Shown one piece after another: positions 53,091 through 64,000 of a stretch of DNA of 64,000 bases (positions are counted from its first letter, which is position 1; each line of letters starts with the position of its first letter). Source of the stretch: Gadus chalcogrammus (taxonomy: Eukaryota; Chordata; Actinopteri; Gadiformes; Gadidae). Location of the stretch: NCBI RefSeq assembly GCF_026213295.1, contig NC_079420.1, positions 14,822,789 through 14,886,788 on the forward strand. The letters run 5' to 3'. Position numbers and translations under genes: made by a program. Below the pieces are notes generated by a model. That model was given only the letters and a program-made list of their open reading frames with translations, was not told where the DNA came from and made no database searches.

Positions 53091-53566
53091 AGACTAGAAG
53101 TAATCTCTGAGTAAAGGGACAGCCTGTCTATCCCTATATGTGGCTCAGTGGAACCCACACCTTGAGGGCCGCAGACCTGGGATTTGGTAGTGAGTGTGCG
53201 CGGGTCAGTGTGGAATGATGGGAGTTTACAGGCTGTGTTAATCATTAGTTACATTTCATTATGTTCGAATTCCCCTAGTTCACTTTTCCCCTTAGCTTCC
53301 TCGGATCAGAAACGTGCGGTCTCCTCCTTGTGTCATCCCTGCTTACTAGTGACACAGGGACCACCTCCCCCCCTAAGGAACAGGCTCCCCTCCCCCCCTC
53401 ACACCACAACCCGCTAGCCTCTAGGCTCTGAGAGGCGCTCACAGATGCAAGGTGCTAATAAAGTTGCACACTGATTGATTGTGGTGGCCTTTTTATCTGA
53501 GTCAAAAAATCTAAAGCAAAATGTGTGTTGGTGTGTGTGGGTTTGTGTGTGTGGGTTTGTGTGGGT

Positions 53567-53686
<120 letters not shown>

Positions 53687-54137
53687 TGTGTTTATTTGTG
53701 GGTTGTAGTTAAGATAATCTTCAATCTGTAAATAATAAATCATTACGTCTGTATGTAATTAACTGAAGTAATGTAATGTGTGTTTCTAATACTCACTGTT
53801 CCAGTAAGTTTGTTGCTGTTGAAGAAAAGGGTTTCCAAAAAAATAAAAAAGCCCAAAACCCACGAAAGCTGATTCACTTAAGAGGCATATGTGCAAAACA
53901 AGCCCACAGATCCCAGCAAGACATTAATATATGATCACAGGTTGTGGATGAATATGAGTAGAAGATCTGCTTATGCAGCCGGGACAACAGCCAGTTCTGG
54001 AAGCTACAGGGTTAAGCTGGAGGAATTATATCTCCGCGGACAAAGTTGCAGAGCTTAACTGCAGAGATAGCGGAAAGAACAATCTCAATTCAGCCTTCAG
54101 AGAACTGAAATAGAATTTCTTCTACCAGCCTTGCAGA

Positions 54138-54160
54138 ATATATATATATATATATATATA
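54138..54160. repeat. (AT)n microsatellite
   Basis: Eleven AT units. Confidence 0.9.
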
Positions 54161-54312
54161 AATGTGCTGCTTTCATTTCTTAGTGATGGCTAGCCACAGC
54201 AAGCACATAATAACACCTGCATGAATCTACCAAACCACAAACGCAGGCACACAAGAAGTCATCTCGCTGTCTGTATGTGTGAACAAGTGTGTCTTGCATG
54301 TGTGTGTGTCTT

Positions 54313-54920
<608 letters not shown>

Positions 54921-55299
54921 TACAGACACTAGGGAATCTGTGAAGATGAACCTGGATTGTGATGGTGTTGTATTGTTGGTTACGCCCTTTGTTACGCCAC
55001 ATTCCCTGCTGTGGGTCTGTTAGATCCCAAGATGGGAATCCCAAACGGTAACTGGAGGTTCTCTAGGGTGGGGGAGAAAAACCCAGGCTGCCCAAGGAAC
55101 GCATAGTGATCAGCCTCTGTCTGCATTATGCACCCGGTGTGAACCGAGGGCTGAGCTGCTGAAAACCCACGCTAAGATACGTCTACAGACAGGAACATAG
55201 AATCACAAACCTGGCTGAGATCTGAAGCTTCACTGATGCTCGTATGTCCAGAGTCCAAAGGAGGGATTCATATCCAATGAATGGCTCTCCAGATGGATA

Positions 55300-55450
55300 T
55301 GTTTCCTTGTGTCTCTCTCTCCCAGCTCCGGATGGATGTGTTTCCTTGTGTCTCTCTCTCCCAGCTCCAGATGGATGTGTTTCCTCGTGTGTGTCTCTCT
55401 CTCCCAGCTCCAGATGGATGTGTTTCCTCGTGTGTGTCTCTCTCCCGCCC
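55300..55450. repeat. ~46-bp tandem duplication
   Basis: Four copies of ccagatggatgtgtttcct with tcgtgtgtctctctctccca-type spacing, followed by a (CT)n run at 55556-55619. Confidence 0.85.
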
Positions 55451-55554
55451 CTGTTTCCCCGGCTCCAGCCCTCACTAACCGGCAGGTCCAGGCTTGCATT
55501 CAACTGCCGTCTCTCGGCTTCCCTTGCATCCTCCCTTCCCTCCCTCTCTCTCTG

Positions 55555-55555
<1 letters not shown>

Positions 55556-55619
<64 letters not shown>
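55556..55619. repeat. (CT)n microsatellite
   Basis: Thirty-two CT units, followed by a short CA run. Confidence 0.95.
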
Positions 55620-55624
<5 letters not shown>

Positions 55625-56376
55625 AACACACACACACACACACACAGCCTCCCAGTCAGACAGACTGGTTGGTCCCTTCCTCGCCCAATCCGCTGTGGAC
55701 TCCTCTTTGTTTTTTCTCACGCTCTCTTGCTACGTATCCTCTGTGTCTCCGTGCCGGCGGTCCGTCGCACTCCATGTGCTTCCATTCTGCGGCGTCAGGA
55801 ACACAGAATCGCCTTCCCTGGGAGGGGCGCATGCAGCCAGGGAACCAACAGTCTCGACACCCTAAATCCCTTAAGGCGTCACCCTGTCTCTCTCTCCTCT
55901 TCCTCTTTGTGATGTGTGTGTGAGTCGCGTGGACAATCGGCCCTATTGTATGGGTCAGAGGGGAGGTCCACCGGAAGAGGAGTGTGTGTTTGTGGGGGGA
56001 GGGGGGAGGGGGGCAATGGGCCGTGCTCATCTGCTGCAACCCCCTCCCTAGTCACCACAGACGGATATGTAGGTGCTGACTCCCGCACAACACAAGCCCC
56101 CCCTCCTCCTCCCACCGTAGGGGAGAGGGGGTGCAAGGGCTGGTGACATGATGGCAAGAACAGATTGAGAAGCAACCAGAGAGAAAGAGAGGGGAGAGAG
56201 AGGATCTGCAGACTCATACTGTGAGGGAGATGGGTAGGAAACCAACCTAACGTGAATTTTCTAGGCAGAGGTCTGATATGTAATTTGTCTCATTCAGGGT
56301 CTCTCACCCTTCAATGCCCTGAAGGGTTTAATTTCACTTTAATTTCACACTACTGTGTGTGGGAAAGAGAGAGCGC

Positions 56377-56378
<2 letters not shown>

Positions 56379-56472
<94 letters not shown>

Positions 56473-56565
56473 GAGAGAACGAGAGAGACAATTTTTGGAG
56501 ATCGTGTGGAGAGCTGACACGACTAGGAAGTGTTGTCATCACGTAAAAAAACACCTGTATTGTGA

Positions 56566-56652
<87 letters not shown>
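56379..56652. repeat. Two (GA)n blocks
   Basis: GA at 56379-56488 (one CG interruption) and 56570-56652, with 80 bp of unique sequence between. Confidence 0.95.
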
Positions 56653-56655
<3 letters not shown>

Positions 56656-57164
56656 ATGAGAGAGTGTGGGGGGAAACTCTTACGTTGTCACATTTAATAA
56701 ACCCATCTCACACTTGGTGTGAATGCATGCGCACACATACAAAGCATAAATAGATTAGTAATATGTACTGCACATGCTCACACTCTGGCACACACACCAG
56801 TACAAGTAGGAACGCAGTTCTGGGAGCAGCATTGGGGCGTCTACGCCCTCCGGGCTCTGTTGATGTCTGGTGACAAACAACTACAGCAGCTTCCACAGCC
56901 CCGACCTTGTCACCACGTTTTATCCATGACATGTCATCTGTCATTTCCAATGCTCGTCTGGAACCACGTGGCTTGGAAGGTATCCATTGTTGTGTATCCT
57001 ATTGATAACATCATAGAAGTGTTATAATCTCACTCCAAGCCAAATTATACATATAATTTGGCTTGCACCAAAAGACAGCTCTCTTCCTCTCATCCAATTG
57101 TAACATCTATAGCTCAACACTGGTCAATATGGTTACAGAACAACAGAACAGCATGACACCACAC

Positions 57165-57781
57165 TAGTGATCTACCGATATGTCGGCCAAATTTATTTCA
57201 GTATCAGACGATTATTTCATTTGTTTTGCCGTGATTTACAGACAGTTCAATAAATGAATTTTTTTTTTAATTGAGACATTGAAACATTTGTTCTCAACAT
57301 GGTGTCATTTTTATGATGTAAATTGAGGGAGGCTTAGCCTGGAAATCCAGACCCACATCTAGAAAGCTGTAGGGTCTGGCAACGAGTAATGAAAATGGCC
57401 CAACTCGAGGGGCAGCACCAAGCATGCATTTGAAAATATCACTGGATAACACACATTGGATAACACTATGACCAATCAGAAGAATACAAGGGGTGACGTA
57501 TCCAGACCAGTGGAGCTAACCAATAGATAAGACTCTTGCCGTATCGATGTGATTGATTAATGTTCTGGGCCAGGGGAGGCCCAGAATATACACAAGTATA
57601 TTGCTCGTTCCCAGAGTGACTCGCTGAGCAAATTCAAATTGTGCTCTCGCGAGAACTCTGGATTTCCAGTGTATTATCGGCTCAAGAAAATCAGTATCGG
57701 CGTATCGGTAATCGGCTAAGGCTGATGAAAGAAAATCGTTATCGTTATCAGCCCTAAAAAATCTGTATCGGTCGATCCCTA
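57165..57781. mobile_element. hAT-like element carrying an inner inverted-repeat element
   Basis: Ends TAGTGATCTACCGATA and, inverted, TAGGGATCGACCGATA. Flanking 8-mers CACCACAC (57157-57164) and CAACACAC (57782-57789) match at 7 of 8. Subterminal TATCGG motifs recur. Inside, 57339-57669 is bounded by an exact 13-bp inverted repeat CTGGAAATCCAGA and looks like a second, nested MITE. No transposase ORF. Confidence 0.8.
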
Positions 57782-58074
57782 CAACACACGCACACAAATA
57801 CATACACTCACACACACACAGCAGCACTACCTCTATGCAGACATATCCTCATCCACATTTCCGAACACACATGCATGAGCAATGAATAATCAAAAGACTG
57901 AGAATACAGTGAATTCTAGGACCAATCAACATAAGTCGCACAACTACCCCAAACCAGCCAACTGACTTTAAACAGATGAAAGTCCAGCATTCATTTTCAT
58001 ATTTAATTTTTTTATTTTAATAGATGGCCCATCCCTTCAGAATGCTCCCCTCGCAATCATCGACTCTGACCCTT

Positions 58075-58088
58075 GTTGCCATGGCAAC
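58075..58088. promoter_or_regulatory. Palindromic X-box (RFX-type site)
   Basis: GTTGCCATGGCAAC is a perfect 14-bp palindrome matching the high-affinity RFX consensus. It sits in a 180-bp repeat-free stretch between a hAT-like element and (CA)n. Confidence 0.5.
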
Positions 58089-58399
58089 ACTAATCAGGGG
58101 CATTCCCTTTTCGGACAGTGATTGATGAATTTCTGTGTAATAGAAACAGCTGCATGCGACCACCACTGCCATGAGGCAATGCATGTATGTAAAAAAAAAA
58201 AAAAATTGACAAACACACTCACATACAGACACACACGCACACATACACACACACACAAACACAGGCAGGCTGTAGTACGAGGGATGAGTTAAAACACTTG
58301 CTAGGTGCGTTTGTTGCTGGGTGGTAGAGCTCTGAAGTGTCGCTTCACAGGCCCAGATCAATCTATTGTCACATGCTGCAACTCTCAGCGTGAATCCCC

Positions 58400-59013
<614 letters not shown>

Positions 59014-60344
59014 TTAATTTCCACCCACCATCCACAGCTGTCAACTCCCCCTCCTGTCCCATGTCCCCTCTTGAAGAAGAAGAGGAGAAGGAGGAGGAGG
59101 GAGAGAGGAGGGAGGGGGGAGGGGGGAGGGGCAGCGGGAGGGGGAGGGAGAGGGGTAAGGGCATCCATCTGGAAAGTACCTCTTCAACGTGGGTGGGTCG
59201 TCGTAGAACGCATGTGCGAAACTGCGACACATATGCAACCACGCGACAGACTAGCGCGCTGATCCTGCCGTGTTTAATAATCAAAGTGAAACTAACTCAC
59301 AAACACACACACACAAACACACATGCATGCATACACTACAGACACAGCCACATTCCAGCTCTCGGTTTTAACTGCTACCTTTTAGAAGGGGTCAATGACC
59401 CTCATACATCTGCATCTTAAAATAGAGAGAGAAAGAGGGAGAAAGTGTGTCACCATGTAGGCTACGATATAGGTTCACAGAGGGAGCAGAGAGTTAGACC
59501 GGGACCCGGCTAGGGTTAAAGCTCATGTTCAGATCCGTTCCATCAAGCCCGGCTAAACGAGGGCCGGAGCCCTGGCCGGACAGGCCACGCGCTGTCATCC
59601 ACCATCAGACACAATCAATGGGCTGCTCTTCCCATGACAGACTGGGGCAGCTGGGCTTGCTTAGAACAGAACGCTCAGTTTGTGTTCAGACAGGATCGAT
59701 TAGACCATCAGGTTACAGAGTGATTACAAGACCCCACACATGGGGGACTTCATTAGCTAAAGTGAGAGACCCCCAACCAGAGGAGGACTCCTCCTCTGTT
59801 GTGAACTCTGTTTGAGTTGGTGCAAACCGCTCCTTTGTGTGTATGGGATTGCAGTGTTGATTGCATCGTTTTTGTTTTTATTCGTAACCTATTCCATTTA
59901 GAACCTCACCCATAATATGGGTTCAGTTGGAAAACATTCCAAACCAGTTAATTATTAGAGTTAGCACTAAGGACTAATGTCCTGGCAGATTCATATGTGA
60001 CTGATTGGGTGTGATAGAGGAATCTTACTTATTCAGCTTCAGGTATCGAGGCAAAGTATTGGTGCGGTTCCAGAGCTCAGTTGACTGCCCCCTAGAGAAG
60101 CTTTGCGGTACCGCTCTGGATTATACAGACAACCTCTGAATGCAGTTGGTGGAGTGCATTCCCCCCCCTGTAGAATCCCACATCAAGGTCAAACATAACC
60201 CCGAGGATTATTGTTTACAGCATCCCACTGTTCTCCGATATGTTCTGAATGTGTGTGTTGCTTGTTAGGGTGTGTGTACGTGCGGTGTTGTGTGTATGTG
60301 TGTGTCTGTGTGAGTTTGGTTGTGTATGGTAGTTTGTGTGTGTG

Positions 60345-60346
60345 TA

Positions 60347-60419
<73 letters not shown>

Positions 60420-60440
60420 GTGTGTGTGTGTGTGTGTGTG
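60345..60440. repeat. (GTATGT)n hexanucleotide repeat
   Basis: About 12 units of TATGTG ending in a short TG run. Confidence 0.95.
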
Positions 60441-60859
60441 TATGAACGTGTGTTTAGTGGTTGGGGTTTCATCAGTTAGTTTTCCTGTCAGCTAACAGGA
60501 CTGACAACTACACCTATCCTCTATTGTCCATCTCCGCATGATTCACAGCCATCGTCATTTACCGTCATTGAGAAAACATTAATAGAAACACATAACACAT
60601 TGGCCTAACTGTACAGGAACTGCAGCTGATTTGTGTGTGCGTGTGTGCGTGCCCGGCGTGTATACAGGAGCCTTCCTGTATTCAAACAATGAGTGTGTTT
60701 GTGGGTGGTAGTGCAGGGATGGGGTGGTCCTCTGCTGCTGTTCCCAGCATTTTCCTTCCTGGCAGAGAGAATGAATACAAACTGCTTTCCCTCAATTAGC
60801 CTCCCTTTAATACTATGGAATACCAGGGAAACAGAGAACTAGAAAGAGCACTAACAAGG

Positions 60860-60872
60860 CAGAGAGAGAAAC

Positions 60873-60916
<44 letters not shown>

Positions 60917-60959
60917 AGAGAAGGAGAAACAGAGTGAGAGAGAGAGAAAGAGAAAGAGA

Positions 60960-61035
<76 letters not shown>
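60860..61035. repeat. (GA)n microsatellite
   Basis: GA-rich run with AAAGAGAAGGAG interruptions, the last about 70 bp pure. Confidence 0.95.
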
Positions 61036-61036
<1 letters not shown>

Positions 61037-63000
61037 GCATTACTGTTGCTTTATATATTTCAACGGACACACACACCCACACACAAACACACACATGGTT
61101 TGGGTAATGGAACATGGGGAAGTTGCCAAGGCTTCAAGTGGTGGTCTGAGGGGCTGAGGGAGGACATGTTTCCCAGGACTCTGAGAAAAAGTCCCTCTTT
61201 TTTCCCAGGCTGTTGGCTCTAGAGGCTGCCACTGCTCCATCTCTCCGTTACCTTCTGCAACCAACGCTCTCTCCCCCACGTGGCAGAGGTAGTTTACTAC
61301 ACTAATGCTGGTACTTATTCAATGCTATCTCTCTCAGCAATCGATTATCAATCAAACGGATAAGCAGGTTACATTTTCATTTCAATCGTTGGTTGTGTCA
61401 CATTTAATGGCAGCATTTGAATATGTTTAAAGGATATGGTATAATAAATTATTCAATAACCGATTTATTTCAGCAAAGCTACTGTTGCGTGGCTCAATGG
61501 ATCAAACAGTCTTTTAGGGTAACTGTACTCAATTGTGTGTTGTGTGGGTAGCATCGTATTAAGCAAAGCTTTCGTTTCAACGATAAACAAACAAGAAGGA
61601 TGCAAACATGCCCACTTTAATCTGGGGGGAAATCCAAGTCATTTAGAAACTTGAAACCATGCCAGGCTTCAAACCGCCATGTCCAGGGATGCAGTCAGAT
61701 GGGAACAGTGGAAAATAAAGCCAGGAGCAGGCCGCTTGGGAAGGGGCCAGAAATAACATTTAGAAAATAGAGCCCAATGTTTGGTTAAAAATAAGAGATT
61801 AACCAAATGCAGATCTCCCAGGACATCAGACGCCAAGAGCCAAGGGAGAGTGCACAGGAAATGTTCTGCTAATACCTTGTTAGTGCAAAGACCAGGGGGC
61901 ATGGTCCTCCAGGACCATGTAATGGAGCCATTTGTGAATATGCGTCAAAGGTTAGATCGTAGAAATCGGAACAAAAGCGGCCTCGCTATACATTGTGTAG
62001 TTTATGGAAAGCTAGGGTATACAATTGCTGGCAAAGGCCATAATACTTAACACATAAATCCATGCATACCACAAATACTTAAAACTCAATATTACATAAT
62101 AAAAAGCCTACAAATAAGAATTCTTTATGATACATGTAATCCTTGAATCTGCAAGCATCTGACATCTGTTGAGAAGCAACATTTGAGCATGTAACGAAAT
62201 GCCAAGCACTTCAGTTCTTACCATAACAGCACAGCATCCCAACCATTGCGTTTCTACCTCCACGCCTCCAAAACCAGTACTTTCGGCGCCGTTTCATCAT
62301 CAAAAATCCCTTGCCAATGTAAGTCCAGTGTAAAAAGTCAATGTAATAGTCCAGTGTAAATCAAGGCAGTAAAAAAAATAAGACTACAAAAAAGATTGCA
62401 CTCTAAGCTCAAAACACACAGTACGCCAACCCCTTCCTCAGATTTGATCACCCCTTCCGTTTGCCCTAGGGGTCCGGCCTGTCCCACGCCACGGGCCCCT
62501 GAAGTGAGGATCACTTACCCAGAGCAACGCGCCTCGAACGGGCCCGCCGGTACCTGCTGGCCAGACAGTCCATCCTGCTCTCCTATAGCCACTGGGCGAG
62601 GCGCCACACAAATGGCTACGGTCCAGCCAGGGGCAGAGTCAGAGAAGGAATGAGAGATAGGGAGATAACAGGTCTACTTATGGGGATCCAGCCAGAAGTG
62701 AATGTACCACTTTCTATCCGTTACCGCATCCAGCGGTTGCCAAAGTTGCACTTCCTGTACAGGAAGAGCAGCCCTGAAATACACCTCCTTTGCCACTCTC
62801 TTTAGACGCTCTCTCTCTTTGTCCTGGACCCCTGCGCGCTCTCTCTTTACTTTGTCCTGGACTCCGGCGCGCTCTGTCTAACGCTCTGATGAGGCCCTCC
62901 AGCTTTAGGTGAGACACTAGATCAGTGAGACCACTCCTCTACCACCCTGAGGTGGCCTGCTGCGAAATAACAGTCCCAGTACCGTCCCATTGCCCCGGGT
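61036..63000. other. Mostly unique sequence around the distal fgd4 exon
   Basis: Apart from the candidate exon at 62519-62573 and a duplicated gcgctctctctttactttgtcctggactcc-type stretch near 62815-62875, nothing was recognised. The minus-strand side of 62574-62760 could hold a promoter. Confidence 0.4.
62519..62573 (-). CDS. fgd4: Candidate distal first coding exon of fgd4
   Basis: ATG at 62573 encodes MDCLASRYRRARSRRVAL and ends one base into the next codon at a near-perfect donor (CTGG|gtaagt). Phase 1 fits the exons at 45565 or 36997 (...RRVAL-ERRGKASC...). The 5' flank on the minus strand is GC-richer than its surroundings. Alternatively it is the first exon of another gene whose remaining exons I did not find. 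Confidence 0.4.
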
Positions 63001-63128
63001 TAGCTAAGGGGTTGTGTAGTAAAGCTGGAGCGGCCAGATGGAGGAACAATGTGAGCCCGGGACAGGAAGCAGCACGCCGCGCTCAGGAAGCACCACAGAG
63101 CTGATTGGAAAGAACAACAGGGCCCAGC

Positions 63129-63352
63129 ATGTGCTCACTGAGGGCCCCCATGTGCTCACTAAGGGCCCCCATGTCCCCACTGAGGGCCCCCATGTCCCCA
63201 CTGAGGGCCCCCATGTCCCCACTGAGGGCCCCCACATCCCCACTGAGGGCCCCCATGTCCCCACTGAGGGCCCCCACATCCCCACTGAGGGCCCCCATGT
63301 CCCCACTGAGGGCCCCCACATCCCCACTGAGGGCCCCCATGTCCCCACTGAT
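63129..63352. repeat. 21-bp tandem repeat, array 1
   Basis: About 11 units of catgtccccactgagggcccc, period 21 bp (seven codons), so all frames remain open. Units alternate between catgt and cacat variants. Confidence 0.95.
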
Positions 63353-63832
63353 AAAGGAAGTGTGTCAACGCTGTATTCTTATCCTTCCCTAATGATGGTA
63401 AAGATAATGTCTTGTCATTTACATTCAGCTCTCATTGTAGTGAAAAAAATGAAGGGTAAATGAGGAGGTCACTTCATCTTCTAACAAAGATGACACATAA
63501 CTTAATATGTGACACATAACATAACTTAATAAATTAAGTCATTATTTGTAAGCCTTTTAACTAATGGTAAACATAGAAAGAAAACAATGAAATTGGGCTT
63601 TCCCAAGACATACATAGACCAACAGGGATAATGAGTCAGAGATCAAATAACAGACCTTGTCTGGCCTCAAGACGTTAAATACAGAATGTTGGGCCATTCA
63701 GTCCTGTCTGCGTCTCAACATTCACCCGTGAGCAGCGGCGTCACCAGACTGCTTCACTCGGGGCTAAAGCCCTGGATATTATTTATTAGCCCCGAATCGT
63801 ATTTAAAAAAATAAATAAATAGGGTGGCCAGA

Positions 63833-64000
63833 CGACCCCACTGAGGGCCCCCACGAAGGCCCCCACGTCCCCAGTGAGGGCCCCCATGTCCCCACTGAGG
63901 GCCCCCACGTCCTCACCGAGGGCCCTCATGTCCTCACTGAGGGCCCCCATGGCCTATCTGAAGGCCCCAATGTCCCCACTGAGGGCCCCAATGTCCCCAC
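63833..64000. repeat. 21-bp tandem repeat, array 2 (runs off window)
   Basis: The same ccccactgagggcccccatgt unit as array 1 in a more degenerate form, resuming after about 480 bp of unrelated AT-rich sequence and continuing past position 64000. Confidence 0.93.

Noticed and set aside
63038..63463. 141-codon ORF over the 21-bp repeat
   Set aside because: The period is a multiple of three, so all frames are open; no start context, splice sites or homology.

Overview
This is vertebrate nuclear DNA, almost certainly from a teleost fish. Genes are split into many short exons with GT-AG (a few GC-AG) introns. Three conserved vertebrate proteins can be read through exact splice phases. The introns hold fish-type DNA transposons with 8-bp or 3-bp target duplications. 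Dinucleotide repeats, (AC)n and (AG)n in runs of 60-170 bp, are extremely dense; that is reminiscent of codfishes (Gadidae), but the species assignment is only inference.

Layout. 17-644 (minus): the first four coding exons of agk (mitochondrial acylglycerol kinase), running off the left edge. 645-1175: a 531-bp head-to-head interval that must hold both promoters. 1176-20539 (plus): a complete nup205 gene, which I resolved into 42 coding exons totalling 5976 nt (1991 codons plus stop), with an AATAAA signal at 20934. 20540-23313: tail-to-tail interval and 3' UTRs. 23314-36997 (minus): the main body of fgd4 (frabin), with proline/glycine-rich N-terminal exons followed by DH, PH, FYVE and PH domains. 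37 kb to 64 kb: very repeat-rich sequence in which I see only three small candidate 5' exons of fgd4 (45488-45565, 49494-49620, 62519-62573). A further alternative first exon lies at 34412-34446. All four have donor/acceptor phases that fit the fgd4 body.

Roles. AGK acts in mitochondrial lipid phosphorylation and TIM22 import. NUP205 is an inner-ring scaffold nucleoporin. FGD4 is an actin-binding exchange factor for CDC42. They are neighbours, not a pathway; the only likely functional link is the shared agk/nup205 promoter interval.

Most notable non-gene observations: an apparently identical ~170-bp module sitting inside two unrelated inverted-repeat elements in two nup205 introns; two GC-AG introns in nup205; several fgd4 splice sites built from or touching micro/minisatellites; a poly-glycine run in FGD4 encoded by a triplet microsatellite; and a perfect palindromic RFX-type X-box at 58075. 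I found no CRISPR array, operon, rRNA or tRNA, and no evidence for a wholly new protein system. All splice sites were assigned by eye from protein homology recalled from memory and from reading-frame continuity.
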